Below, in pieces: positions 49,190-59,215 of a stretch of 64,000 nt of DNA (position 1 is the stretch's first letter; each line of letters starts with the position of its first letter). Made by a program: the position numbers and the translations under genes. The stretch is from Cohnella lupini (GTDB lineage Bacteria > Bacillota > Bacilli > Paenibacillales > Paenibacillaceae): NCBI RefSeq assembly GCF_003386205.1, contig NZ_QRDY01000002.1, forward strand, positions 496,001 to 560,000, read 5' to 3'. The notes under the pieces were generated by a model. That model was not told where the DNA came from and did no database searches. It was given only the letters and a program-made list of their open reading frames with translations.

Positions 49190-52100
49190 ATGAACTCGAC
49201 GAGACAGCTCGCGCAGGATTCGATAAGGGATACCGCGATCCTTCTATTCGGCCGTCTAAAAAGAGGAAGGGTGCGTGATTCGCAGCCGTGGTTGGATAGA
49301 GCGGCACGCGGGTTTGCGGTCGACGGATACGATGCCCGGCAAGGATCGTACTGGTTATGGATATTAGGAGAATTCGCCAACCGCGGCGGAGACCGTTCGA
49401 TATTGACGGATAATTCCGGGTTAATCGAGGAATGCGTCGGAAAAATCGAGAGGGCTTGGAACGAGCCGGATTCGCATTGGTTGTGGGAGGAAGGGCCGGG
49501 CGTTTTCTTCAGCAATTTAGCGCTCCATTACGCGGCGTTGAGATCGATTAATAATGTTTACCGCTCGGAGAATGCCCAGATGTTATGCAAGCTGATCCGG
49601 GAAAAAACGTTCGCTTCCTTCATGCGCGGCAAGCATTTCGTTAGCCGGGAAGGTTCCGACGAGGTCGGCGAGGATATATTCGCGGCGGCCGTTCCGTTCG
49701 GGCTCGTCAGCGCGGGAGACCTTGCCATGCTTGAGGCGATCGATCGTTTGAAGGAAGAGAACGTTCGCGCGGAGACGGCGGCGCTTCTGTCGGGTTATTA
49801 TAGCGAGATCGGTTCGCTCGCCCGCGCGAGAACGCTCCGGGACCGGGCGATAGCGACTTGGGACGAAGAGAAACGGCAAGGGCAAGCGGATAGTTCGGCG
49901 TTCTTGGAGTGGGCATCCGGTCAGTTGGAGATGAAGTCGCCGGGATTCGTTATGGAAGAGACGGAATCGGACGAACGGGTTGAACGCGGGATACGGTTCA
50001 TCCATGATCCGACGGGAGGGGAGAGTCCCTATCGCTTTGCCAACAACGAACGGTATCCTAGGCTAGTTACGGTCGGGGATCCCGTTGCGTTTCGGACGTA
50101 TTCCTCTCCCTTTCAGCCGGGAGCATCGGTTGCGCTGGAATACGTCATCGGTCGGGCAGCGCCGATCCTTATTCCCATGGAGGCCATGCAGACGGACGAA
50201 GGGGAGCGGTATTGGGAAGCTTCGATTGAGCCGATCTTGCAATTAGAGCATGTGCGATATCGGTTTGCGGCGAGAGATTCCGGAGAGCACGAGACGACCT
50301 CGGATTGGTTCGGCTTCGACGTATTTCGCTGGGAGAACATTAAGCGCGTTAAGGAAGTAGGAGGCTCCAAGGAGGGAGAACTAACCGTAAGGTTCGAAGC
50401 TCTCAGTGCTGGAGGCGGGTTGATTGATCCCGTTCTTAAGCTCGCCGTTCACGATAGCGGAGCGATCGGCTTCGGCTTGACGATGACGCATAGCGAGAAT
50501 GACGAGGGATACTCCGATAATGCAAGCCGGACGGAAGCGGTAAGCGGGGAATTTCGCGTCGGTCATGCGTCATTTCGCGTAACTGATGGCAAGATGGAAT
50601 CGGGCTTGCTGAACGATAGCGGCGAGCGGGTTGGCCGCGGCTTCGGGACGGCGGACATTCCGTTCCTCCAGTTTCTGGCGAATCAAGACGGGACGATATC
50701 GAAGCTAAGACTGAATTTCGAGCTGTCGGCCGACGAGAGGCTTTACGGAATGGGCGAGCGATTCGCGCGTATGGAGTTTCGCGGCTGCGAATTGGACAAT
50801 TACGTATTCAACCAATATAAGGACCAAGGGTATCGCACTTACATGCCGGTTCCGGTGGTATACAGCTCGGACGGCTATGGCCTATTCCTGCAAAGCTGTC
50901 TTTACTCCGTGTTCCGTTTTGGATCAACGACGATTCCCGAATTGATGCAGATCGAGGCGGACGTCCATCCGATGCATCAGAAAATGGATTTTAGCTTGTT
51001 TGCCGGCAAGCCTATGGAACTGGTCGGTACTTTCGCCGCTTTGTCCGGCAAGCCGAAGCTGCCGCCGAAATGGGCATTCGGCCCATGGATGTCCAGCAAC
51101 AACTGGGACAGCGAGAAGGAAGTCGACGCGCAGTTGGACCAAACGTCCAAGCATGCCATTCCGTCGACCGTAATGGTGCTGGAGCAATGGAGCGACGAGT
51201 CTTCCTTTTATATTTTCAACGATGCGGGTTACGAGGGCAAATCGGGAGAGTCGCGTTTTACGTACGACGATTTTACGTTCCCGGCATGGGGAAGGTGGCC
51301 TGATCCGAAGCAACTGGTGGAGAGAATCCATGATCGGAACATCCGCGTCCTCCTCTGGCAAGCTCCTGTCATGAAGTTCATGGACGGAATCGCGCACGAG
51401 CAACGGGACAAGGACGAGGCTTTTATGGTCGATAAGGGTTACGGCGTTCGCAAAGGAGACGGCAGTCTGTACCGCATTCCGAATTACGAGTGGTTCAGGG
51501 GAAGTCTAGTACCGGATTTCACGAATCCGGAGGCATCGGAATGGTGGCTCGGCAAACGACGATACTTGCTGGAAGATATGAATATCGACGGGTTCAAAAC
51601 GGATGGCGGCGAATGCATATACGGCTCGGATCTGATTTTCCATGACGGACGAACCGGCGCGGAGATGCGCAACGAGTATCCGAACGTTTACGTCGGGGCT
51701 TTCCAGCAATACGCCGACCGGTACGTGCGGGGAGGGGCGATCACGTTCAGCCGAGCCGGATATACGGGAGCGCAAAGCGCACCGTTGCACTGGGCAGGCG
51801 ACGAGAAGTCGACCTTCGAAGCTTTCCGCGCGACGATCATCGCGGGATTAAGCTGCGGGATGTCGGGAATTCCTTTCTGGGGGTGGGATCTGGGGGGATT
51901 CTCCGGGGATATCCCGACGGCAGAGCTGTTCGTTCGGTCGGCGGCAATGGCGGCGTTCTGTCCCGTCATGCAGTACCATGCGGAGAGCAAGGGACAATTC
52001 AATATGGATCGAACGCCGTGGAATATCGCGGAACGGACGGGCGAGCCGTCGGTTCTGACTATCTACAAGCGGTTCGCCGATATGCGGATGAATATGCTGC

Positions 52101-52789
52101 CATACATTTACGAACAGGCAAGGATCAGCTCCGAGACGGGCTTTCCTATGATGAGAGCCATGTTGCTAGCGTATCCGGACGCTGCGCGCTGCCGCGATTT
52201 GACGATGCAGTACCTATTCGGCGAGTGCATGCTCGTGGCGCCAGTGACGGAAGAAGGCACGACAAGGGTACGAGTTTATTTTCCCGAAGGGCAATGGTTA
52301 TCGTTATTCGAGCCGGAAACGATGGAAGGCGGGGAGTGGAGGGAAGTCGCTGCCGAGTTGTCGCATATTCCGGTTTACTTAAAGGAGAACAGCGTCATCC
52401 CGCTGAATCTGGGCGCGAATGGCGAGCTTGCCGACGATGTCGGAAACCGGACGGATCGTTACGAACGGCTTTGCTTGATGATTTTCTTGACGAGCGAACT
52501 GCACTATCGGTTCGTGGACGACTTGGGTTACGATGTCGCCATATCCGCCGCGAAGCATGAAGACAGAATCGAGTCGGACGTCGAGGCGAAGGGAAACGGT
52601 CCGATAACGCTCCTCTTCCGGGGATTGAGCCGCGATGCCTCGAGCGCGACTTGGAACGGGAAAGCTTTGGATCGCGTCGACGGAATCGGCGAGCTGGCAG
52701 CCGGACGATGGCTGCGACGGAAGGGCGACGAAGTCGTAATCGTCGTTCCGGCGAGCAGCGGCAAGCTGGCTATCGGGTTCGGATTGTAG
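49190..52789 (+). CDS. GH31-family glycosidase with N-terminal helical extension
   Basis: 1199 residues, against about 700-800 for many GH31 enzymes. The GH31 part (about 440-1100) hydrolyses alpha-glycosidic bonds with retention: nucleophile D805 in NIDGFKTDGGE and acid/base D871 in HWAGDEKSTF, plus GMGERFARM and the PKWAFGPWMSSNNWDSEKEVD block. The KTDGGE variant is closer to alpha-xylosidase-like or galactosidase-like members than to classic WxDMNE alpha-glucosidases. The first 240 residues (DTAILLFGRLKRG, GSYWLWILGEFANRGG, SHWLWEEGPGVFFSNLALHYAAL) look like an alpha-helical repeat or toroid module of unknown role. No signal peptide; last gene of the LacI-controlled operon. Confidence 0.88.
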   Translation: MNSTRQLAQDSIRDTAILLFGRLKRGRVRDSQPWLDRAARGFAVDGYDARQGSYWLWILGEFANRGGDRSILTDNSGLIEECVGKIERAWNEPDSHWLWEEGPGVFFSNLALHYAALRSINNVYRSENAQMLCKLIREKTFASFMRGKHFVSREGSDEVGEDIFAAAVPFGLVSAGDLAMLEAIDRLKEENVRAETAALLSGYYSEIGSLARARTLRDRAIATWDEEKRQGQADSSAFLEWASGQLEMKSPGFVMEETESDERVERGIRFIHDPTGGESPYRFANNERYPRLVTVGDPVAFRTYSSPFQPGASVALEYVIGRAAPILIPMEAMQTDEGERYWEASIEPILQLEHVRYRFAARDSGEHETTSDWFGFDVFRWENIKRVKEVGGSKEGELTVRFEALSAGGGLIDPVLKLAVHDSGAIGFGLTMTHSENDEGYSDNASRTEAVSGEFRVGHASFRVTDGKMESGLLNDSGERVGRGFGTADIPFLQFLANQDGTISKLRLNFELSADERLYGMGERFARMEFRGCELDNYVFNQYKDQGYRTYMPVPVVYSSDGYGLFLQSCLYSVFRFGSTTIPELMQIEADVHPMHQKMDFSLFAGKPMELVGTFAALSGKPKLPPKWAFGPWMSSNNWDSEKEVDAQLDQTSKHAIPSTVMVLEQWSDESSFYIFNDAGYEGKSGESRFTYDDFTFPAWGRWPDPKQLVERIHDRNIRVLLWQAPVMKFMDGIAHEQRDKDEAFMVDKGYGVRKGDGSLYRIPNYEWFRGSLVPDFTNPEASEWWLGKRRYLLEDMNIDGFKTDGGECIYGSDLIFHDGRTGAEMRNEYPNVYVGAFQQYADRYVRGGAITFSRAGYTGAQSAPLHWAGDEKSTFEAFRATIIAGLSCGMSGIPFWGWDLGGFSGDIPTAELFVRSAAMAAFCPVMQYHAESKGQFNMDRTPWNIAERTGEPSVLTIYKRFADMRMNMLPYIYEQARISSETGFPMMRAMLLAYPDAARCRDLTMQYLFGECMLVAPVTEEGTTRVRVYFPEGQWLSLFEPETMEGGEWREVAAELSHIPVYLKENSVIPLNLGANGELADDVGNRTDRYERLCLMIFLTSELHYRFVDDLGYDVAISAAKHEDRIESDVEAKGNGPITLLFRGLSRDASSATWNGKALDRVDGIGELAAGRWLRRKGDEVVIVVPASSGKLAIGFGL

Positions 52790-52822
52790 CGTCATTTCGG
52801 CGGCTTGCAAGATAAAGCATGG

Positions 52823-52852
52823 AAAACCCGGTTCTCGAGACCGGGTTTTTAG
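52823..52852 (+). terminator. Terminator of the GH31 operon
   Basis: AAAACCCGGT (52823-52832) pairs with ACCGGGTTTT (52840-52849), loop TCTCGAG, tail TTAGC. Strong stem 34 bp after the stop. Confidence 0.85.
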
Positions 52853-53276
52853 CTGTTATTGCGTGGAAGTGGAAGCTTGAACATTGGTTGCGTATGATCG
52901 CTATTCAATTGGAGCTCTTTGCGTTATGCCATCGCTCTATTTCGGTTGAATGAAGGTGTACGTAGCGATTAAGATGATGCGATAACGTTATCTTTGCGAA
53001 ATTCACTGCAAGTGGCCTTCAATCCAGGAAATAAAGCGATGGCAAGACGCTAAAAGGATAAGCGAGCTAGTAGAGCAACAAATAAAGTTCTCGTATCACC
53101 TTATGCAGTTCTCTTCCCAAACTGACGGAGGCACCCCCTGCCGTCCGCGCTGCCCCTCGGAAAAATCCGAATATTTTAAAGGCCTCGACCCGAAAAAAAT
53201 ATATTCCTTAGCCCATCCATAACTGGTAAAGTAATAGATGCATTATCGGTTTCGGACTTCCATAATGACTATTCAC
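52853..53276. other. Gene-free region before second YesM gene
   Basis: No gene or clear repeat is seen in this stretch. It is more AT-rich than its surroundings. A possible promoter for the kinase gene lies in the last 100 bp (for example TTATCGG/CATAATGAC around 53243-53268), but I cannot fix it. Confidence 0.4.
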
Positions 53277-53311
53277 AATACTCCCTTCAGGCTCCGTCCG
53301 GAGGGAGTATT
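53277..53311 (+). promoter_or_regulatory. Leader hairpin before second YesM gene
   Basis: Perfect 10-bp inverted repeat AATACTCCCT (53277-53286) and AGGGAGTATT (53302-53311) with partly pairing 15-nt loop, 9 bp before the GGAGGGG ribosome binding site of the kinase gene. The tail TTCC is not a proper T-run, so a leader structure or attenuator is as likely as a terminator. Confidence 0.6.
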
Positions 53312-53332
53312 TCCATATCCGGAGGGGCGCCT

Positions 53333-55117
53333 ATGTTCTACTCGCTAAGAACCCGCTTGTCCGTCACCTTTATTATCCTGCTCATTATTCCTTTTATTAC
53401 GATGGTCGTCGTTCTGACGCAAGTGTCCAATTCCGTCATCGGTACCTCGATCGAAGAATCCACGTCGCAGACGATGGATCAATACGCGTCGTTCGTCAAT
53501 ACGTTGACGACCCAAGTCGAAGACGTAGCAAACCAGGTGCTTAGCAACGAAGTTACGCAGCAATGGGTGGCCGCTCAACTCGACAAGGATCTTCCCCAGG
53601 AAAAAAGGATCGCCCACGATTCGGAAATACGCAAATTCCTATCCTCCATCGCGCTAAATCATTCCTCGATATCATCCATTACTTTATTCAATGAAAACGG
53701 GACCGCCGTCGGCATAAGGGATAACGTATTCAACGATCCGTCGTTCCTGGACAGCCCATGGTACAGGACTTTCGAAAAGGACGGCATACGCTGGGTGCCC
53801 GCGCACATGGACGCCTACCAGCCGGGATATTTGCAATCGATCGGCATGAATAGCCTTGTCTACAATCTTGTGCAGCTAAGCTCGTTCCGCAAGATCGGCG
53901 TACTGAAGCTGAACGTTCAAACCTCGCTCATTCAAACCTCTCTCGAGAAAATAAAATTCGGCGAAACCGGACGCGTATACTTGCTCGACATGGATGGAAA
54001 TCCGGTGCTAGAGCAGCGAATAGACGACAATATGTCGGGCTTCCTTTCCCTTATGCCGTCGATCCGGACGGACAAGCATTCCGGCGGCAAGCTGACGGCG
54101 GAGCAAGAGGATCACCGTATTTTGTACCGCAAGATCAAACGGGCGAATTGGGTTCTCGTGGGCGAGGTTCCGGAATCCGAGCTGTTCGAGAAAATGAAGA
54201 AGGTTCAGCAGACGATGATGGCCGTAGGCGCCGTTCTTCTTCTCATGACGATAGCCGCGGCATTCTGGCTGTCGTCGGGAATCGCCCGTCCGCTGACGAG
54301 ATTGGCGGGCTCGATGCGTTTGGTGGAAAGAGGCGATTTCAACCAGGAAGAGGACGAGGCGTTGGCGAGGATGCCGATTCCCCGCAACGAAGTCGGTTAC
54401 GTCGTCAAGGTGTTCCGAAATATGGTGAAGCGCCTTCGCTTCTTGATCGAAACCGAATTTCAAGCGAACATGCGCCGCAAAGACGCGGAATACAAGGCGC
54501 TTCTCATGCAAATCAATCCTCATTTTCTATACAACACGCTGGAAGCGATCGGCAGCTTGTCCGCCCAGAAAAGAAGCGGCGAGGTTATCGACGTGACGGA
54601 GTGGTTGGGACAAATGCTGCGTTATTCTCTCCGCGTGGACAGCGATTTGGTCAAGCTCGGGGAAGAGATGCAGTATATCCGATATTACGTTTCGATCATG
54701 AAAATCCGTTTCGGAGAACGGCTAACGATCGAAATTCAAGATCGCCCAGAGCTTGAGAAGGCTGAAATCGTAAAGTTCATCCTGCAGCCGCTCGTCGAGA
54801 ACGCGATAAAATTCAGCTTGGAAAATCCCGGCGGCGCCCGCGTAGCCATACGTACTAGCGGATACGAAAACACCCTTATCGTAGAGGTATCGGACAACGG
54901 CAGCGGAATGTCCCCGGATCTCATCGACGAGCTGCAAAGGGAAATGTCGCAAGGCGACATGACGGACGTGCTTGGAGCCCAAGGTCGCAGGGTCGGCTTG
55001 CGCAACGTACTGGCGAGATGCTGCTTGCATTACGGGAAGAGATTCGTCGTCCGGATGGAATCCGCGCCGGATCAAGGTACCCGTATTCGGTTCGAGCTCC
55101 CGTTGAAGGAGGAATGA
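53333..55117 (+). CDS. YesM-type sensor histidine kinase (second)
   Basis: 594 residues. First membrane helix about 10-32 (TFIILLIIPFITMVVVLTQV), extracellular dCache-like sensing domain to about 285, second helix about 290-314 (MAVGAVLLLMTIAAAFWLSSGIA), HAMP, then MQINPHFLYNTLEAIGSL (H397), LQPLVENAIKFSLENPGG and the HATPase G-boxes. RBS GGAGGGG 5 bp before ATG. It is 3 bp upstream of its YesN partner and precedes a binding protein and importer, so it probably senses their substrate. Clearly related to, but distinct from, the pair at 22268-25578. Confidence 0.92.
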   Translation: MFYSLRTRLSVTFIILLIIPFITMVVVLTQVSNSVIGTSIEESTSQTMDQYASFVNTLTTQVEDVANQVLSNEVTQQWVAAQLDKDLPQEKRIAHDSEIRKFLSSIALNHSSISSITLFNENGTAVGIRDNVFNDPSFLDSPWYRTFEKDGIRWVPAHMDAYQPGYLQSIGMNSLVYNLVQLSSFRKIGVLKLNVQTSLIQTSLEKIKFGETGRVYLLDMDGNPVLEQRIDDNMSGFLSLMPSIRTDKHSGGKLTAEQEDHRILYRKIKRANWVLVGEVPESELFEKMKKVQQTMMAVGAVLLLMTIAAAFWLSSGIARPLTRLAGSMRLVERGDFNQEEDEALARMPIPRNEVGYVVKVFRNMVKRLRFLIETEFQANMRRKDAEYKALLMQINPHFLYNTLEAIGSLSAQKRSGEVIDVTEWLGQMLRYSLRVDSDLVKLGEEMQYIRYYVSIMKIRFGERLTIEIQDRPELEKAEIVKFILQPLVENAIKFSLENPGGARVAIRTSGYENTLIVEVSDNGSGMSPDLIDELQREMSQGDMTDVLGAQGRRVGLRNVLARCCLHYGKRFVVRMESAPDQGTRIRFELPLKEE

Positions 55118-55120
55118 GAG

Positions 55121-56743
55121 ATGTATCGGGTATTGTTGGTGGATGACGAGATGGAGGTCCGCAGCGGTTTAAAGCTGAAGATCGAATGGACGGCTTTGGG
55201 CTTCGAGGTTGCCGGAGAAGCCCAGGACGGAAGGGAAGCTCTGGCACTGCTGGAAAACGAGCGATACGATCTCGTTCTGACCGATATCCGTATGCCGATC
55301 ATGAGCGGATTGGAGCTCTTGAAGCAATGCGCGGAAAATTATCCGGAGCTCAAAGTCATCGTGCTGTCGGGACACGACGATTTTCATTACGTGAAAGCGG
55401 CCATGCAATCCGGCGCGAGGGACTACTTGCTTAAACCGGTCGTAAGAAGCGAATTGTCCAGCATTCTCGGTAAGCTTCGCATAGAGCTCGATTCGGAGAA
55501 ACAAGCGATGTTCCATAAGCATTCGCTGCAGCATCAGCTCAAGAAGAGCCATTCTGTGATGCAAGAGCAGCTTGTGCTGGAATGGATCGATAACGACGAT
55601 CCGGAGAAAGTACCGTCGCTCGGAAGCGAGATCCATCGGTTGGGCATGGAAGGGTGGCTCGACGAAACTCTTCATATCAGGTTTCTAAGCGTAGAGATTC
55701 GAGTTCCGCGCGGAAGGCTCGGGGAACGGGAGGAGGGCAACCATCTGTTCCTCCTCGCGTTTCAGCTCGTATGCCGCGAGACGGCGGAGGATCCGGCGAT
55801 AGAGCGCGGAGCATTCGCGTTCTACCATCGCAGCTACCCGCAGATGATGCATTTTCTCGTAGCTGCTCCGACCGCGGAAGAGGGAGCTTCGCTGAGCGAA
55901 ATGCTGTGCGGGCAAATACAAATGCATATTCATCGCTACTTAAAGGCGGAGGCGGTTATCGGCATAGGCGCGTCGGCTCAAGGGCTCGCTTCCGTCAGGC
56001 AGGGCTTCCTATCCGCGATGCTGGCGTGGAGCCAGAGCCATTCCGGTTCCGGTACCCAAGTCGTATTTTCCCATTCCGGCCAAGACGACTTCGCGGAGCT
56101 TTTCCCGGAGGCCGAGAAACGGCTGACGTTAGCGCTGGAGAACGGGGATTTGGATCGCTTCTCCGCCGCGTTGGAGTCCGTCCTCCATTCCGGCAATACG
56201 CCGATCCAAGGAACGGCTTCCTTCCTATTGCGGGTGATTCTGCTCATGGATAAAGTAGCGGGGAAATACCGGCTGGACGTTCCCGAGACGCAGCATTGGA
56301 TGTTCCCGGACATGCTCTGGAAGCATCGATCCGAAGCTTCCGTGCTCGCCTATCTAACGGGTACGGCGGCCAAGGTCATCGAGCGGATCAAGAATTCGAA
56401 GGTGTCGGGCGGCGTGGAAGCCGTCGAAGCGATGCGCCGCTATATCGACGCTTCTTACATGAACGAGATCAGCTTAACGATGCTGGCGGATCGGTTCCAT
56501 ATTAACCCGACTTACCTATCGGAGCTGTTCAAGAAACAGACGGGCAGCACCTTCAGCGAATATATCGCGCAAGTCCGCATCGGCCGCGCCGCGGAGCTGT
56601 TGCAGAACCCGCAGCTGAGGTTGTCCGACATCGCGGAGCTGGTCGGCTTCGCCAACGCGAGCTATTTGAGCATCGTCTTCAAGAAGCACTACGGAGTGAG
56701 TCCGAACGAATATCGTAATCATCCGGCGGATCCGCCTACCTGA
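55121..56743 (+). CDS. YesN-type response regulator with AraC-type DNA-binding domain (second)
   Basis: 540 residues. Receiver domain 1-120 with LLVDDEMEV, phospho-acceptor D55 in VLTDIRMPIMSG and the K of LLKPVVRS. The middle region (about 130-430) has no known motif. The C-terminal AraC HTH spans about 435-532 (EISLTMLADRFHINPTYLSELFKKQTGSTFSEYIAQVRIGRAAELL, then FANASYLSIVFKKHYGVSPNEYRN). Its likely targets are the binding-protein gene 90 bp downstream and the permease operon. I saw no pair of matched promoter elements here like those in the first yes-like locus. Confidence 0.92.
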   Translation: MYRVLLVDDEMEVRSGLKLKIEWTALGFEVAGEAQDGREALALLENERYDLVLTDIRMPIMSGLELLKQCAENYPELKVIVLSGHDDFHYVKAAMQSGARDYLLKPVVRSELSSILGKLRIELDSEKQAMFHKHSLQHQLKKSHSVMQEQLVLEWIDNDDPEKVPSLGSEIHRLGMEGWLDETLHIRFLSVEIRVPRGRLGEREEGNHLFLLAFQLVCRETAEDPAIERGAFAFYHRSYPQMMHFLVAAPTAEEGASLSEMLCGQIQMHIHRYLKAEAVIGIGASAQGLASVRQGFLSAMLAWSQSHSGSGTQVVFSHSGQDDFAELFPEAEKRLTLALENGDLDRFSAALESVLHSGNTPIQGTASFLLRVILLMDKVAGKYRLDVPETQHWMFPDMLWKHRSEASVLAYLTGTAAKVIERIKNSKVSGGVEAVEAMRRYIDASYMNEISLTMLADRFHINPTYLSELFKKQTGSTFSEYIAQVRIGRAAELLQNPQLRLSDIAELVGFANASYLSIVFKKHYGVSPNEYRNHPADPPT

Positions 56744-56833
56744 TTATTTTATATGCCTACTTCCAAAACGATTGAATTCCGCGGTACGCCTTCCGGATGC
56801 TAGCTTAGAGAAGCAAACAAATCAACCGAAAAG

Positions 56834-58183
56834 GTGAGGGGTTACATGAAAAAGAGTTTGTTGCTTTTGTTGGCTATTCTGGTAGCGATCGGGTTGGCTG
56901 CTTGTTCGTCGAACTCGAACTCGAGCTCGGGTACGAATTCGGCCTCGGGATCGGAAGCGGCGGGAGAGCCCGAAGCGGAAACCGTTACGCTCTCCTTCTG
57001 GCGGCACGATTACGCTCCCGAAGCCGAAGCGCTGAAGAAGCTGATCGCTTCTTTCGAGGAAAAGCACCCCAACATCAAGATCGACTTTCAGATGATCCCT
57101 AACGACCAGTACGAAACGAAAGTCCGCACCGCGCTGGCCGGAGGCAATCCGCCGGATATTATGGCGTTGGATGCGCCAACTCTTGCCTCGTACGCCAATC
57201 AGGAAGCCATCATTCCTCTGGACGATTATTTCGCGAAGGACGGCAACAAGGACGATCTGCTTAAGCCCGTCATCGAAGGCTTGACGTTTAACGGCAAGAT
57301 GTACGCGGCGCCGAATAACGAAGGCACGATCGTCATGTTCTACAACAAGAAGATGTTCGAGGAGAAGGGAATTCCCCTTCCGTCTAAGAACGTTGACGAA
57401 GCTTGGACTTGGGATCAAGTTCTGGACGCGGCGCGGAAGCTGAACGATCCGTCGAAAGGCGTCTACGGCTGGAGTCCGACACCGTGGGGATTCGCCGGAC
57501 ACGAAGGCGCTCCTTATTCGGAAATGGCGTTCCTCTGGCAGGCCGGCGCGGAAATACTGAGCCCCGATCTGACGACGTCGAAGGGATATCTGGATTCCGC
57601 GGAAGCGAAAAAAGCGATGACCTTCTGGAAGTCGCTATACAACACGGAGAAAGTATCGCCGAAGGAGCTGCCGCAGGACGCGTTCTGGAACGGCAAGGTG
57701 GCTATTCACGTTGACGGTCCGTTCGCCTTCTCCTATCAGGAGCAGAACTTCCCGGATTTCAAGATGGGCACGGATTATGACGTTGCCCCGTTGTGGAAAG
57801 ACAAGAACATGATCGGTACGACGGGAAGCTGGGGCATGGCGATTACGTCCAAATCCGAGCATCCGGACGAAGCGTGGCAGTTCGTGAACTGGGTTACGGG
57901 CGTCGAAGGCTCCAAAGTGTGGTACGAGGAAACGAAGAACCTGCCCGCGCGTCAGTCGACTTTCGATTCCTTCGCCGAATTGAAGGAATATCCGATGAAT
58001 ATTTACGCCGAGCAGCTTGCCAAGTACGGACATCCTCGTCCGGTAACGCCGGCCTATCCCGCGATAAGCGAAGCCATTCGCCTGTTGTTCGAGGACGTGG
58101 GCTTAGGCAACGCGGACGTAGACGAATCGCTGGCCAAAGCCGTCAAAAAAATAGAAGACGGGATCGCGTTGCAGAAACAATAA
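56834..58183 (+). CDS. Sugar-binding lipoprotein of second YesMN locus
   Basis: Family 1 solute-binding protein, 449 residues. Lipobox GLAAC (Cys about residue 20), Ser/Asn-rich linker to about 45, then VTLSFWRHDYAPEAEALKKLIASFEEKHPNIKIDFQMIPNDQYETKVRTALAGGNPPDIMALD. The predicted methionines include an upstream ATG at 56834 (MRGYMKK); AAAAGGTGAGG just upstream of the second ATG at 56846 suggests that one as the true start. It serves the permeases at 58292 and 59216. Ligand unknown. Confidence 0.9.
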   Translation: MRGYMKKSLLLLLAILVAIGLAACSSNSNSSSGTNSASGSEAAGEPEAETVTLSFWRHDYAPEAEALKKLIASFEEKHPNIKIDFQMIPNDQYETKVRTALAGGNPPDIMALDAPTLASYANQEAIIPLDDYFAKDGNKDDLLKPVIEGLTFNGKMYAAPNNEGTIVMFYNKKMFEEKGIPLPSKNVDEAWTWDQVLDAARKLNDPSKGVYGWSPTPWGFAGHEGAPYSEMAFLWQAGAEILSPDLTTSKGYLDSAEAKKAMTFWKSLYNTEKVSPKELPQDAFWNGKVAIHVDGPFAFSYQEQNFPDFKMGTDYDVAPLWKDKNMIGTTGSWGMAITSKSEHPDEAWQFVNWVTGVEGSKVWYEETKNLPARQSTFDSFAELKEYPMNIYAEQLAKYGHPRPVTPAYPAISEAIRLLFEDVGLGNADVDESLAKAVKKIEDGIALQKQ

Positions 58184-58208
58184 GTTTCGATCATAGCTAG
58201 GTTATGGC

Positions 58209-58244
58209 GGGGGAGAGGGAAGCCAAAATCCTTACTCCCCTTTG
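58209..58244 (+). terminator. Weak hairpin between binding protein and permeases
   Basis: GGGGGAG (58209-58215 region) can pair with CTCCCC (58235-58240) followed by TTTG. A weak, short stem; it occupies the same place as the terminators after the binding-protein genes at 25683 and 46000. Confidence 0.4.
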
Positions 58245-58291
58245 CTATTCCCGAAATCGCGTTCCGAACGGAAAACAAGGAGGGATTTCCT

Positions 58292-59185
58292 GTGAAACGG
58301 CTGAAGTTCGCCGCTTACGATAAGCAAGAATCTCGGGCAGCTTACCTGTTTATTTTCCCCGCGTTCCTCTTGCTTGCGTTGTTTATTTTCTATCCGATGT
58401 TCCGGGCGCTGCTCATCAGCTTTCAGAACTATAACTTAATCTCGACGCGGTCCGCCTTCGCCGGCTTGGACAACTACGCAAAGCTGTTCACCGACCGCGA
58501 TTTCGGAGCCAGCCTGTGGCATTCGTTTTACTTCACGCTCGTCGTCCTCCCCGTGCAAACCGCGATCTCTCTCGGGCTCGCGCTGCTCGTTCAGAGAAAA
58601 TTCAGGGGAGTCGGGTTTTTTCGTACCGTATACTTCATCCCCGTCGTCGTGTCCTTCGCGATCGCGTCGACGATATTCAAATTGTTGTACAACAAGGACT
58701 ACGGAATGCTGAACGTGATTTTGAAGGGGATAGGGCTGCAAGGGGTGGATTTTCTGTCCAATCCGGACATTTCCATGTGGGGAATCATCATCCTGTGCAT
58801 CTGGCGCGCGATGGGCTTCGTCATGATCATCTTTCTGGCGGGACTTAACAACATCCCGGAATCGTTGTACGAAGCGGCTCACGTGGACGGGGCGAATCCC
58901 CTGCAAAGATTTTATCTGATCACGATTCCCCTGCTGAAACGCACGATGGCGTTCGTGGTCATCATCACGACGATGGACGCGCTCAAAATATTCATTCCGA
59001 TCTATATCACGACAAGCGGCGGGCCGGCGGGATCCACGAGCACGGTCGTCCATTTTATTTACGAAACGGCGTTTAAGCAAATGAACATGGGCTACGCTGC
59101 AGCCGCCGCATTCCTGTTCTTTTTCCTCGTATTGGCGATTTCCGTCGTGCAGCTGCGGATTTTCCGTACGGACGTCGAGTACTAG
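58292..59185 (+). CDS. ABC sugar importer permease, MalF/UgpA type
   Basis: 297 residues, GTG start with AAGGAGG upstream. Membrane segments from AAYLFIFPAFLLLALFIFYPMFRALLISF; EAA loop YEAAHVDGANPLQRFYLITIP (about 191-211). Followed 30 bp later by its partner permease. Part of the importer of the second YesMN locus. Confidence 0.93.
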   Translation: MKRLKFAAYDKQESRAAYLFIFPAFLLLALFIFYPMFRALLISFQNYNLISTRSAFAGLDNYAKLFTDRDFGASLWHSFYFTLVVLPVQTAISLGLALLVQRKFRGVGFFRTVYFIPVVVSFAIASTIFKLLYNKDYGMLNVILKGIGLQGVDFLSNPDISMWGIIILCIWRAMGFVMIIFLAGLNNIPESLYEAAHVDGANPLQRFYLITIPLLKRTMAFVVIITTMDALKIFIPIYITTSGGPAGSTSTVVHFIYETAFKQMNMGYAAAAAFLFFFLVLAISVVQLRIFRTDVEY

Positions 59186-59215
59186 AACGATAAGATTAGC
59201 AAGGAGGCGGTCGCA

